A stretch of 64,000 nucleotides of DNA from Kitasatospora sp. GP82 (GTDB taxonomy: Bacteria; Actinomycetota; Actinomycetes; Streptomycetales; Streptomycetaceae): contig NZ_JARZAJ010000004.1 in the NCBI RefSeq assembly GCF_029892105.1, positions 62,001 to 126,000 of the forward strand, given 5' to 3'. The notes beneath the pieces were generated by a model. The model made no database searches and was not told where the DNA came from. It saw nothing but the letters and a program-made list of their open reading frames with translations. Position 1 is the stretch's first letter, and each line of letters starts with the position of its first letter. The position numbers were made by a program, and so were the translations under genes. Positions 26,747 to 35,552 of the stretch are shown piece by piece.

Positions 26747-27733
26747 TCAGTGGCGGACGGTGACCACGACCTTGCCGACCTGGGAGTTGGACTCCAGGTG
26801 GCGGTGGGCCTCGGCGATGTCGTCCAGGTCGAAGGTGCGGTCGATCACCGGAGCCAGCGTTCCGGCACGCAGACCGGCGTTGATGAAGTGCTCGGCGCGG
26901 CGACGGGCTGCCCGGTCGGCGATCACGTCGCCGTGGGCGTAACCGAGGATCCGCAGACCCCAGTTGAGCGGCAGCGGGGCCGGACGCGGGTCGAGCCAGC
27001 CGTAGACGATGAGCAGGCCGCCGGGGGCGACCGCCTGGGCCACGGTCTGGAGGCCCGGACCGGCGACCGGGTCGAGGACGAACTCGGCTCCCCGTCCGTC
27101 CGTGATCTCCCGGACCCGGTCGAGCAGTTCCTCCTCGTCCAGGGCGATGACGTGCACCGCGCCCAGCTCCAGCAGCTGCTTGCGCTTCTCGGCGCTGCGG
27201 GTGACCGCGACGGGAACGGCACCGAGGTGGTTGGCGACCTGGATCGCGGCGACGCCGACGCTGCTGGACGCGGCCGTGATCAGCACGGTGTCACCGGGGC
27301 GCAGTCCGCCCCGCTCGACCAGGGCGCCGTACGCGGTGCCGTAGGACAGCCAGGAGGCGGCGCCGGTGACGGCGTCGACGGTAGCGGGCCGGCGGACCAG
27401 GTCGTCGGCGGCGATGACGACCCGGTCTCCGTACACGCCGTTGCGGCTCATGTCGCCGAGCCCTGCGGTGATGACCGGGTCGCCGGGTGCGAAGCCGGTG
27501 ACGCCCTCGCCGGCGGCGAGGATCTCACCGGCGGCCTCGTAGCCGAGCCGGGAGCCGGGCAGGGTCGCCTGGTAGTAGTAGCCGCCCGAACGGAACAGCG
27601 CCTCGGCGCGGTTCAGTCCGAGCGCATCGACCCGGACCAGCACCTCGCCGGGCCCCGGCTCGCCGAGCTCGACCTCGACGATGCGCAGCACCTCGGGGCC
27701 GCCGATCTCGTCGAACACAACCGTCTTGGCCAT
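26747..27733 (-). CDS. Zinc-independent quinone oxidoreductase (MDR superfamily)
   Basis: 328 residues with the medium-chain dehydrogenase/reductase layout: GroES-like N-terminus (EVLVRVDALGLNRAEALFRSGGYYY), GYEAAGEILAAGEGVTGFAPGDPV, catalytic-cleft WLSYGTAYGALVERGGLRPGDTVLITAASSSVGVAAIQVANHLGA (NADPH-binding AASSSVGxAA), and FDLDDIAEAHRHLESNSQVGKVVV. The structural zinc cysteines are absent, so it belongs with quinone oxidoreductases or enoyl reductases acting on NADPH. It is divergent from an AraC regulator, which probably controls it. Confidence 0.92.
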   Translation of the reverse strand: MAKTVVFDEIGGPEVLRIVEVELGEPGPGEVLVRVDALGLNRAEALFRSGGYYYQATLPGSRLGYEAAGEILAAGEGVTGFAPGDPVITAGLGDMSRNGVYGDRVVIAADDLVRRPATVDAVTGAASWLSYGTAYGALVERGGLRPGDTVLITAASSSVGVAAIQVANHLGAVPVAVTRSAEKRKQLLELGAVHVIALDEEELLDRVREITDGRGAEFVLDPVAGPGLQTVAQAVAPGGLLIVYGWLDPRPAPLPLNWGLRILGYAHGDVIADRAARRRAEHFINAGLRAGTLAPVIDRTFDLDDIAEAHRHLESNSQVGKVVVTVRH

Positions 27734-27876
27734 GGTGGATCCCCCAGAGATATATGACGCCCCATCAGTTGCGGTGCGCCGTTGACCCCTTCACCGTACG
27801 AAGGCCGGGGCATGGACGCCCATGCCACAGACGCTCGTGATCATGTCCGATCGTCCACCCCGATACGCTGCCGGAC

Positions 27877-28809
27877 ATGGACGTACTGAGCGACGCGATC
27901 ACCGCGATGCGCACGGGCCAGCCGCACGCGGGCCGGTCGCGCAGGTTCAGCCCGTGGGGCATCCGCTTTCCGGCCTCCGAGGGCACCGGGGTGCACGTGG
28001 TGCTCCAGGGATCGTGCTGGCTGCTGCCTGCGGACGACTCCGAGCCGGTGCAGCTCGGTACCGGCGATGTGGTGCTGCTGCCGCGCGGCGGCAGGTACGG
28101 CCTTGCCGACCGGCCGGACACTCCACTGGAGGAGGTGGAACTGCAACCCGACGGCAGCCTGCCCATACAGCCGGACCGGCCGGAGGGAAGCGGGGTTTCC
28201 ACCCAACTTCTCTGCGGTGCCTACCAGTTGAACCAGGTCCGGGCTCACCCGCTGCTGGCCGGACTGCCGTCGACGCTCCACCTGCCCGCCCGGGTCGGCC
28301 ATCACCCGGGGCTGCGCGCGGTGGTCGATCTGCTCGGCAGCGAGGCGACCGACCGCAGGCCGGGTTCGGACGCCGCTGTCCCCGCACTGCTCGACACGCT
28401 GCTGCTCCTCGTCCTGCGGGCCTGGTTCGAGGAGGAGTCCAACCGGTGCGCCGCCGGCTGGGCGGCAGCACTGGGCGATCCGGCCGTCGCCTCGGCGCTG
28501 CGCGACATCCACGGCGACCCGGCCCGCCTGTGGACGGTCGAGGAGCTGGCCGCCAGGGCGGGACTCTCCCGGGCCGCCTTCGCCCGACGGTTCGCCGCCC
28601 TGGTCGGGCAGCCGCCGCTGGGCTACCTCACCTGGTGGCGGATGACCACGGCCGGCCGGCTGCTGCGCGCGGACGACGCTCCGCTGCGGGTGGTGTCCCG
28701 ACAGACGGGCTACACCTCGGAGTTCGCCTTCGCCAAGGCGTTCAAGCGGGAGTACGGTCTCTCCCCCGGCCAGTACCGCGAGCGGCACCGGCCGGGCAGA
28801 GCGGGCTAG
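27877..28809 (+). CDS. AraC family transcriptional regulator with cupin sensor
   Basis: 310 residues. An N-terminal cupin_6-type sensor domain (FSPWGIRFPASEGTGVHVVLQGSCWLLPADDSEPVQLGTGDVVLLPRGGRYGLAD) is followed by a helical linker. The C-terminal double helix-turn-helix contains WTVEELAARAGLSRAAFARRFAALVGQPPLGYLTWWRM and RVVSRQTGYTSEFAFAKAFKREYGLSPGQYR. The stop codon overlaps the end of the broken lysA-like gene by 4 bp. It is divergent from the quinone oxidoreductase with 143 nt between, the usual arrangement for an activator of that gene. Confidence 0.92.
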   Translation: MDVLSDAITAMRTGQPHAGRSRRFSPWGIRFPASEGTGVHVVLQGSCWLLPADDSEPVQLGTGDVVLLPRGGRYGLADRPDTPLEEVELQPDGSLPIQPDRPEGSGVSTQLLCGAYQLNQVRAHPLLAGLPSTLHLPARVGHHPGLRAVVDLLGSEATDRRPGSDAAVPALLDTLLLLVLRAWFEEESNRCAAGWAAALGDPAVASALRDIHGDPARLWTVEELAARAGLSRAAFARRFAALVGQPPLGYLTWWRMTTAGRLLRADDAPLRVVSRQTGYTSEFAFAKAFKREYGLSPGQYRERHRPGRAG

Positions 28810-30098
28810 GAGAGGTCGCGCCGCATCAGGTCCTCGTAGGTCTCACGCCGCACGACCGCCCGCGAACCTCCCTCGCCGCAGAAGACCACCGGGGGGCGAC
28901 GGGCGCCGTTGTAGTTGTTGCTGAGCGAGTACGTGTAGGCGCCGGTGGCCGGGACGGCGATCAGGTCACCGGGGCTCGGGTTGCGCAGCAGGACGCCGGC
29001 GCTGAGCGTGTCACCGGACTCGCAGTGGCGGCCGACCAGGCGGCAGGGCAGGCCACCGCCGACCCGGGTGGCGACCGTGGCCTCGAACCGCTGGGCGTAC
29101 AGGGAGACTTCGAGGTTGTCGCCCATACCGCCGTCGACCGCGACGATCGGCTACTCGCCGTCCTTGACCGTCACCACCCGGTAGAGCGAGACCCCGGTCC
29201 CGGCGACCAGCGAACGTCCCGGCTCGATGAGGAGACGGGCCTCGGCGGGCAGGACCCGTCGGGCGGTGTCGACCAGCGCGTCCAGGTAGTGCTCGATGCT
29301 CGGCGGCCGGTCCTGGTAGGTGTAGCGGGCGCCGAGGCCGCCGCCGAAGTCGTACACCGCGAACTCGCCGAGCCCGGCGACCGCCTCCACCGCACGGACG
29401 AACGGCTCGGTCCGGAGGATCTGCGAGCCGACATGCACATGGACGCCGTCCAGCCGCAGCCGGTCGCTGCCGCGCAGCCGGGCGATCGCCTCCCGCGCCT
29501 GCGGCACCGGCAGCCCGAACTTCGATCCGGCCTGGCCGGTGGAGACCGCCGCGTGGGTGTCGGGGCGGATGTCGGGGGTGACCCTGACCAGCACGCCCTG
29601 GTCGTGCTCGGGGTGGTCGGCGAGGATCTTCTCCAGCCGGTCGATGTCGTCGAAGTTGTCGACGACGATCAGCCCGGCGCCCGCCGTCACCGCCAGCCGC
29701 AGCTCCTCCTCGGTCTTGGCGTTGCCGTGGACGACGAGTGTGGCCGGATCGGCCCCGGCGGCCAGGGCCAGGGTCAGTTCGCCGCCGCCGGCCACGTCCA
29801 TGCCGAGGCCCTCCTTGGCCAGCAGCCGGTACACGGCGGTGCAGGGGAACGCCTTGGAAGCGAAGGCCACCCGCGAGTTCGGCCACCGTGCCGCCAGCCC
29901 GTCGGCGTAACGGCGGGCGCGGGTACGCAGGGCCACCTCGTCCACCAGCAGCGCCGGGGTGCCGTACTGCTCGGCCAGTTCGCTCGCCCGGCACCCGCCG
30001 ATCAGCAACTCGCCGCCCTCGGCGACGGTCGTGCCCTGCGGGAACAGGCCCAACAGCCGGTTCTGGGCGGTTGCGGGCGTGACGGCGCCGAGGGTCAT
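28806..30098 (-). pseudogene. lysA: Diaminopimelate decarboxylase-like gene interrupted by one in-frame amber codon
   Basis: The frame runs from an ATG at 30098 (GGGAGAGG just upstream) to the stop at 28806 and would encode about 430 residues. It is broken only by a TAG at 29149-29151. Before it: DEVALRTRARRYADGL, VAFASKAFPCTAVYRLLAKEG (PLP Lys), DNFDDIDRL, HVHVGSQI, YDFGGGLGARYTYQDRP and EPGRSLVAGTG. After it, in the same frame: PIVAVDGGMGDN, the substrate segment RLVGRHCESGDTLS and PATGAYTYSLSNNYNGARRPPVVF. All key residues survive on both sides and there is no frameshift, so this is a recent nonsense change, a sequence error, or readthrough. Streptomyces normally carries another lysA elsewhere. 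Confidence 0.85.
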
Positions 30099-30246
30099 GC
30101 TGCCTCTCCCGGTTCGTTGACGGTACGGGCCCGTGGGCAAGGACCCTGACGGACGTTGCCCGCACGCTGTTGCGATCGGTGCATCCGTGCCATGGTGCGC
30201 GACGCACGAGCAGCCGGTCTCTGGCGAAATCGCCTAATGTTCGGAC

Positions 30247-31488
30247 ATGGAGGCAACGGAATCGCCAATGCTCGACGGCACGAGCGAGGAGCTGTTCGCC
30301 CTCGCCAACGCCGTGGCCGCGGTCGTCGGCGGCCCGGTGGCCGTCGAGGACCTGGACCGCCGGGTGCTCGCCTACTCCTCGTTGCCCGACCAGCCGATGG
30401 ACGAGCTGCGCCGCCGGGGCATCCTGGAGCGCCGGGTGCCGGAGGGAGCCGAGCCGCCGGCACTGCACCGCCAGTACCGGGAGGTGCTGGCCGCCCCCGG
30501 GGTGCTCCGGCTGCCGCCGCTGGCCGAGGACGAACTGCCGCGGGCCGCCGTCGCGATCCGGGCCGGGGACCTGCCGCTCGGCACCCTCTGGGCGATCGAG
30601 GGCCCCGACGGACTGGACCCGCCCGGAGAACGGGCGCTGCTGGACGGCGCCCGGCTCGCCGCCCTGCACATGCTGCGCCGCCGCAGCGCCGCCGAACTCG
30701 ATCTGCACGCCCGCGAGGAGGCGCTGCGCGGCGCGCTCAGCGGGCACTGGTCACCGGCGGAGGTCCGCTTCCGGCTCGGCCTCTCTGACCGTACCCGGCC
30801 GGTGACACTGCTCGGGCTGGCGGCGCTGTGCCTGCCGGACCAGGAGCCGCCGGCCATCACCAGGATCGCCGCCGTCGCCGCCCGGCACTGGGCGGCCGTC
30901 CACGCGGAGGCGGCCATCACCGCACTCGGCCGGACGGTGTACGTCCTGCTGCCCGAGCTCGAACCGGCCGCCGTGCGGCGGCTGGCTGAACAGGCCGTGG
31001 CCACCATCGGCCAGTCGCTGCTCAGACCGCGCGACGAGCCGGTCACCACCGCGCTGCGGGCCGCGATCAGCCGTCCCGCCGAGGAGTTGACCGAGCTGAC
31101 CGACCTGCGCGCCGAGGTCGACGACATCCTCCGCGTGACCACCTGCGACCAGCAGGCTCCGGCCGTCGCGGATCTGACACAGACCCATGCGCGCGTCCTG
31201 CTGGCACACTTCGCCGACGAGCTGGCCCGGCTCCCGAGGCTGCGCCACCCGGGCATCGCCGCCATGGTCGAGCACGACCGCACCCAGCACACCGACTACG
31301 CGGCCACCGTCACCGCCTGGCTGGACGCCGTCGGCAACGTCGGGCAGGCGGCCGAGCGGCTCTCGGTGCACCCGAACACGCTCAAGTACCGGCTGCGCCG
31401 CGCCCGGGAGCTGTTCGGCCTCGACCTGGACCACCCGGACGACCGGCTCTCCTGCTGGCTCCAACTACGCGTCCAGCAACGGCAGTAA
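30247..31488 (+). CDS. PucR/CdaR family transcriptional regulator
   Basis: 413 residues. An N-terminal GAF-like sensor (about 15-130: LFALANAVAAVVGGPVAVEDLDRRVLAYSS...RAAVAIRAGDLPLGTLWAIEG), a central GGDEF-derived CdaR domain, and the C-terminal PucR helix-turn-helix DYAATVTAWLDAVGNVGQAAERLSVHPNTLKYRLRRARELFGLDLDHPDDR. This architecture is common in Streptomyces regulators of amino-acid or purine metabolism. It is divergent from the broken lysA-like gene across 148 nt and may have regulated it. Confidence 0.92.
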   Translation: MEATESPMLDGTSEELFALANAVAAVVGGPVAVEDLDRRVLAYSSLPDQPMDELRRRGILERRVPEGAEPPALHRQYREVLAAPGVLRLPPLAEDELPRAAVAIRAGDLPLGTLWAIEGPDGLDPPGERALLDGARLAALHMLRRRSAAELDLHAREEALRGALSGHWSPAEVRFRLGLSDRTRPVTLLGLAALCLPDQEPPAITRIAAVAARHWAAVHAEAAITALGRTVYVLLPELEPAAVRRLAEQAVATIGQSLLRPRDEPVTTALRAAISRPAEELTELTDLRAEVDDILRVTTCDQQAPAVADLTQTHARVLLAHFADELARLPRLRHPGIAAMVEHDRTQHTDYAATVTAWLDAVGNVGQAAERLSVHPNTLKYRLRRARELFGLDLDHPDDRLSCWLQLRVQQRQ

Positions 31489-31528
31489 GCCCTCGGGGGC
31501 AAGGGGCAAGCTCAAGGGGCGCAAGCAT

Positions 31529-31562
31529 CCAGGGGCGCAAGCCTCACGGCTCGCGCCCCTGG
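31529..31562 (+). terminator. First of two hairpins after the PucR gene
   Basis: CCAGGGGCGC and its complement GCGCCCCTGG form a 10-bp stem with a 14-nt loop. A tandem run of GGGGC/GCAAG units (31490-31545) leads into it. Confidence 0.65.
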
Positions 31563-31578
31563 CAAGGTTCGCTGCGCA

Positions 31579-31623
31579 CAGCGCAAGGCCCGGTGCCTCT
31601 CCCCGGCACCGGGCCTTGCGCTG
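31579..31623. terminator. Second, stronger hairpin between PucR and sigQ
   Basis: A 19-bp perfect stem (CAGCGCAAGGCCCGGTGCC and complement) with a 7-nt loop. It separates the convergent PucR and sigQ genes and can act in both directions. Confidence 0.8.
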
Positions 31624-31717
31624 GGTCGGATCCCGGGAGCCCCCCGTCGGTCGCCGCTCCCCCGAGCCGACGTCCGCGCCCCTGAATCTGCCCCACCCGT
31701 CCCCCGACGGGAGTCTG

Positions 31718-32629
31718 TCAGGCGACGAGCTCCCCGAACGCGAGCACGGTGTCACCCGTGCGGTTCAGCTGCTCGTCGTCCCGCAGCCGGCGCAGCGCGC
31801 GCCAGATGCTGCTCTTCACCGTGCCGACGCTGATGCCGAGGATGTCGGCGATCTCGGGGTCGGTGCGGCCCTCGTAGTAGCGGAGCACCAGCATGGTGCG
31901 CTGGTTCTCCGGCAGCTTGGCCAGCGCCTGCCAGAGCACGGCGCGCAGCTCGGTGCCGCCCATCGCGTCGGTGTCGCCGACCGTCTCCGGCAGCTCCTCG
32001 GTCGGGTACTCGTTGACCTTGCGGCGCCGCCAGGCGGAGATGTGCAGGTTGGTCATGGTGCGGCGGAGGTAGCCGCCGACCGCCGCCTTGTCGGTGATCC
32101 GGCCCCAGGCGCGGTAGGTGCTGAAGAGCGCGCTCTGCAGCAGGTCCTCGGCCTCGTGGCGGTCGCCGGTGAGGTGGTAGGCGGTGGCGTAGAGCGAGGC
32201 GCGGCGCTCGCGGACGTAGGCGGTGAACTCGGTGATGTGGTCGTCGCCGGTCGCCTCGGCCTGGTCGGTGGACGTCAGCCGCAGCAGCGTCGCACCGGCG
32301 GCCGCGCGGCCGGCCGGCTCCCCCGAACCGCGACCGGCCGCAGGGCCGTTGCCGCTCTCCTGGCCCTCCACGCGGACGGGGAGGACTCCCCGCAGCGTGA
32401 GGGTCGAGGCGGAGTCGGCCGGAATCCCCCGGCGGCCGATCCCGTGCAGCTCCCCCGTCCTGCTCCCACCGGCAATGCGGCGGGCTCCGGTGCTGTGTGC
32501 GCACCCCCGTACGATCACGGCACCGGACGACTCGTCGGTGCGAACCTCGAAGCGCGTCCTGGCGGCGACTGCCGATGAACGCGCGTTGCGGACGGCCGCG
32601 GTGCTGCGGGTCTTGAGCGTGGCGTTCAT
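31718..32629 (-). CDS. sigQ: ECF sigma factor, SigE subfamily (SigQ)
   Basis: 303 residues. The C-terminal 170 hold sigma region 2 (FTAYVRERRASLYATAYHLTGDRHEAEDLLQSALFSTYRAWGRI) and region 4 (ALAKLPENQRTMLVLRYYEGRTDPEIADILGISVGTVKSSIWRALRRLR). The first 130 residues are a basic, low-complexity extension; the ATG at 32629 has GGGGG upstream, but a later start is possible. In S. coelicolor sigQ is divergent from afsQ1-afsQ2 and is activated by AfsQ1 under nitrogen or glutamate stress, affecting antibiotic production. The same layout is here, with an AfsQ1-type box in the shared promoter. Confidence 0.9.
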   Translation of the reverse strand: MNATLKTRSTAAVRNARSSAVAARTRFEVRTDESSGAVIVRGCAHSTGARRIAGGSRTGELHGIGRRGIPADSASTLTLRGVLPVRVEGQESGNGPAAGRGSGEPAGRAAAGATLLRLTSTDQAEATGDDHITEFTAYVRERRASLYATAYHLTGDRHEAEDLLQSALFSTYRAWGRITDKAAVGGYLRRTMTNLHISAWRRRKVNEYPTEELPETVGDTDAMGGTELRAVLWQALAKLPENQRTMLVLRYYEGRTDPEIADILGISVGTVKSSIWRALRRLRDDEQLNRTGDTVLAFGELVA

Positions 32630-32758
32630 CGTGACACCCCCATGGTCGGTACGAGCGGTTCGCTGTCCGCCGCCGCACTGCCGGCCGTTCGGGCCGGGCG
32701 TTGTTGCGGCGACAGAGAAAATCTTGCCCGCCGGTCGTCATGGCGCTGTCCGTCGACT

Positions 32759-32774
32759 GTCACAGGGCTGTCAC
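32759..32774. promoter_or_regulatory. AfsQ1-type binding box
   Basis: GTCAC-AGGGCT-GTCAC exactly fits the GTnAC-N6-GTnAC direct repeat reported for AfsQ1. It lies 130 nt upstream of the sigQ ATG and 130 nt upstream of the afsQ1 start, midway between the divergent genes. Confidence 0.8.
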
Positions 32775-32904
32775 AGCGGCCGGGACTTTGGTCCACATCT
32801 CCTCCGCACCAGCCGGGACGCCTGAGAGCCCGATTCCGGTTCCCGTGATGGGCGGGCGTGACACAGTGGGTGATTCGCTGCGCCGAGTGGGCCAGAATGA
32901 GCCC

Positions 32905-33588
32905 GTGCCTTACCTCCTTCTGATCGAGGACGACGACGCCATCCGGACCGGCCTCGAACTCGCCCTCACCCGCCAGGGTCACCGCGTAGTCACGGCCGCC
33001 TCCGGCGAGGACGGTCTGAAGCTCTTCAAGGAGCAGCGTCCGGATCTGATCGTGCTCGACGTGATGCTGCCCGGCATCGACGGATTCGAGGTCTGCCGGC
33101 GGATCCGCCGTACCGACCAGCTGCCGATCATCCTGCTGACCGCGCGCTCGGACGACATCGACGTGGTGGTCGGGCTGGAGTCCGGCGCGGACGACTATGT
33201 GGTGAAACCGGTGCAGCCCCGGGTGCTCGACGCCCGGATCCGCGCCGTGCTGCGGCGCGGCGAGCGGGAGAGCTCGGACTCCTCCGTGTACGGCAGCGTG
33301 GTGATCGACCGCTCGGCGATGACCGTCACCAAGGACGGCCAGGACCTCCAACTGACCCCCACCGAGCTGCGGTTGCTGCTCGAACTGAGCCGCAGACCCG
33401 GTCAGGCGCTGTCCCGCCAGCAGCTGCTGCGCCTGGTCTGGGAGCACGACTACCTGGGCGACTCCCGACTGGTGGACGCCTGCGTGCAACGACTGCGGGC
33501 CAAGGTGGAGGATGTGCCCTCGGCACCGACACTGATCCGCACGGTGCGCGGCGTGGGCTACCGTCTGGACCCACCGTCACAGCTCTGA
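32905..33588 (+). CDS. afsQ1: Response regulator AfsQ1 (OmpR/PhoB family)
   Basis: 227 residues. The receiver domain starts YLLLIEDDDAIRTGLELAL (acidic pocket), with phosphoacceptor Asp in DLIVLDVMLPGIDGFEVCRR, then ILLTARSDDID and DYVVKPVQPRVLDARI. The winged-helix output has LTPTELRLLLELSRRPGQALSRQQLLRLVWEHDYLGDSRLVDACVQRLRAKVE and TVRGVGYRLD. It is nearly identical in register to S. coelicolor AfsQ1, which links nitrogen status to antibiotic synthesis. The GTG at 32905 lies 6 nt after a CAGAAT -10-like hexamer and has no ribosome site, so the mRNA may be leaderless. Confidence 0.95.
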   Translation: MPYLLLIEDDDAIRTGLELALTRQGHRVVTAASGEDGLKLFKEQRPDLIVLDVMLPGIDGFEVCRRIRRTDQLPIILLTARSDDIDVVVGLESGADDYVVKPVQPRVLDARIRAVLRRGERESSDSSVYGSVVIDRSAMTVTKDGQDLQLTPTELRLLLELSRRPGQALSRQQLLRLVWEHDYLGDSRLVDACVQRLRAKVEDVPSAPTLIRTVRGVGYRLDPPSQL

Positions 33589-33636
33589 CCCAGCACCGGC
33601 GGCCCAGCCCTGAACGACCATTGGTGAGAATCCCTG

Positions 33637-35187
33637 TTGACTGTTGACCCTCATACCTCGCGCCGTCCGCGCCCCTGGCGGTGGCGACAGCTGCGTTCGC
33701 TGCGGGTACGGCTGATCGCGGTGTTCGCCGTCGTCGCGCTGACCACCGCCGTCTCGGCCTCCGGCATCGCCTACTGGCTCAACCGCGATGCGGTGCTCAA
33801 GCGTGCCCAGGACACCGCGCTCAGGGACTTCCGGGTCTCGCTCACCCGCAACGTCTCCGACCTGCCGCTGAACGCCAGCTGTCCGCAACTGACCAACCTG
33901 GCCGATCTGGTCGCCACCTCCGGCCTCAACTACCAGGTGGTGGTGACCGACGAGAGCCAGCCCGACTGCACCGCCTCCTCGGACCCGTCGCACTTCACCC
34001 TCGCCCAGGTGCCGCAGGCACTGCGCACCACGGTCGCCAAGCCGCGCGAGGTCGGCTCGGGCAACGCGTACCCGTACCACCTGTACTGGCAGCGGGTGAA
34101 CCTGGACGGCAAGCCGTACGTGGTCGGCGGGACGAAGGTGGTGCCGACCGGGCCGACGGCGTACATGTTCAAGTCGCTGGAGAACGAGCGGGCCGACCTC
34201 AACACGCTGGGCTGGTCACTGGCGATCGCCACCCTGCTCGCGCTGATCGGCTCCGCGCTGCTGGCGCAGGCCGCCTCGGCAACGGTACTGCGGCCGGTGA
34301 AGCGGCTCGCCGAGGCGGCGCTGCGGCTCGGCGAGGGCAAGCTGGACACCCGGCTCGACGTCGAGGGCGGCGATGAACTCGCCGACCTGGCGAGGACGTT
34401 CAACCGGGCGGCGGAGTCACTGTCCGAGCAGGTCGAGGAGTTGAGCGCGCGCGAGGCGCAGAGCCGGCGCTTCGTCGCCGACATGTCGCACGAACTGCGC
34501 ACCCCGCTCACCGCGATGACGGCGGTGACGGACATCCTGGAGGACGAGGCCGAGTCGCTGGACCCGATGATCGAGCCGGCCGTCCGGCTGGTGGTCAGCG
34601 AGACCCGTAGGCTCTCCGACCTGGTCGAGAACCTGATGGAGGTGACCCGCTTCGACGCGGGCACCGCCAAGCTGGTCGCCGACGAGGTGGACATCGCCGA
34701 CCTGATCATGTCCTGCATCGACGGCCGGGCCTGGTATGACGCGGTCGAGGTGGACGCCCCGCGCGGGATTCTCGCGGTGGTGGACCCGCGCCGCCTGGAC
34801 GTGGTCTTCGCCAACCTGATCGGCAACGCGCTCAAGCACGGCGGCTCGCCGGTGCGGGTGAAGGTCCGCCAGGACGACGAGTCCGTGGTGGTGGAGGTGT
34901 CCGACAGCGGCCCCGGTATCCCCGAGGACGTCCTGCCGCATGTCTTCGACCGCTTCTACAAGGCCGACAAGGGCCGTGCCCGCTCCGAGGGCAGCGGGCT
35001 CGGGCTGTCCATCGCGATGGCGAACGCGCAGATCCACGGCGGCACCATCACCGCGGCCAACGGCGAGGTCGGCGCGGTGTTCACGCTGACCCTGCCACTC
35101 ACCCCGGCCGACCCGACGGCCCCTGCCCCGGATAGGCCCTCGACCGGGCAGCAGGCCAAGGCGGCCGATCAGGAAGGTGTCCAGTGA
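33637..35187 (+). CDS. afsQ2: Sensor histidine kinase AfsQ2
   Basis: 516 residues. The first transmembrane helix (about 24-46: RLIAVFAVVALTTAVSASGIAYWL), an extracytoplasmic sensor of about 140 residues containing two cysteines, and a second helix (about 191-212) are followed by HAMP (LRPVKRLAEAALRLGEGKLDTRLDVEGGDELADLARTFN). HisKA follows, with phospho-His in VADMSHELRTPLTAM, then HATPase with NLIGNALKHGG, DSGPGIPEDVLPHVFDRFYKADKGR and GSGLGLSIAMANAQIHGG. The start is a TTG at 33637 with GGTGAGAA upstream. It overlaps the next lipoprotein gene by 4 bp. Confidence 0.94.
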   Translation: MTVDPHTSRRPRPWRWRQLRSLRVRLIAVFAVVALTTAVSASGIAYWLNRDAVLKRAQDTALRDFRVSLTRNVSDLPLNASCPQLTNLADLVATSGLNYQVVVTDESQPDCTASSDPSHFTLAQVPQALRTTVAKPREVGSGNAYPYHLYWQRVNLDGKPYVVGGTKVVPTGPTAYMFKSLENERADLNTLGWSLAIATLLALIGSALLAQAASATVLRPVKRLAEAALRLGEGKLDTRLDVEGGDELADLARTFNRAAESLSEQVEELSAREAQSRRFVADMSHELRTPLTAMTAVTDILEDEAESLDPMIEPAVRLVVSETRRLSDLVENLMEVTRFDAGTAKLVADEVDIADLIMSCIDGRAWYDAVEVDAPRGILAVVDPRRLDVVFANLIGNALKHGGSPVRVKVRQDDESVVVEVSDSGPGIPEDVLPHVFDRFYKADKGRARSEGSGLGLSIAMANAQIHGGTITAANGEVGAVFTLTLPLTPADPTAPAPDRPSTGQQAKAADQEGVQ

Positions 35188-35552
35188 ACGTACGCAGGAC
35201 CGCGGCCGCGGCCGCACTGCTGGCCGCCGCCCTGGCGGCCGCGACGGGCTGCGGCATCCGGCCGACCACCGTTCCCGTGGACGCGGGCGCGCCGGCCAGC
35301 CGGACGTCCTGCCCGACCCCGGAGAGCGTCCCGACGGCGATCCTGGCCCCCACGCCGTCGCCGACCGTCGCCCCGGTGCCTTCGACACCACCGGGATACC
35401 CGACGGCCGCGCGCTCCCCCGGGTATCCGGGCAGGTCTGCGCCGGCAACGGCGCCCGGCACGCCCGCTCCGGCGAGTGTGGCCCCCTCGGCGAAGGCGCC
35501 GAACAGCGTGTTCAGCGCCGTCCCCTCACCGGGAGCGTCCCGCTGCTCATGA
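35184..35552 (+). CDS. AfsQ operon lipoprotein
   Basis: 122 residues. The N-terminus VRRTAAAAALLAAALAAATGCGIRP is a lipoprotein signal with lipobox ATGC, giving lipidation at about Cys23. The mature part is a Pro/Ala/Ser/Thr-rich, probably disordered wall-spanning chain (PTPSPTVAPVPSTPPGYP). It overlaps afsQ2 by GTGA, as in S. coelicolor, where a lipoprotein gene follows afsQ2. It may modulate sensing by AfsQ2 outside the membrane; this is inference. Confidence 0.88.
   Translation: MNVRRTAAAAALLAAALAAATGCGIRPTTVPVDAGAPASRTSCPTPESVPTAILAPTPSPTVAPVPSTPPGYPTAARSPGYPGRSAPATAPGTPAPASVAPSAKAPNSVFSAVPSPGASRCS

Noticed and set aside
29140..29160. Selenocysteine or pyrrolysine recoding at the lysA amber codon
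   Set aside because: The codon is TAG, not TGA, and pyrrolysine systems are not known in Streptomyces; nonsense mutation or sequence error is simpler.
27822..30149. 775-codon plus-strand ORF over AraC and the lysA-like gene
   Set aside because: Shadow frame with no motifs; AraC and DAP decarboxylase motifs lie in other frames.
31490..31562. Short GGGGCGCAAG repeats as a CRISPR or iteron array
   Set aside because: Only two or three short irregular units leading into a terminator hairpin; no regular spacers.
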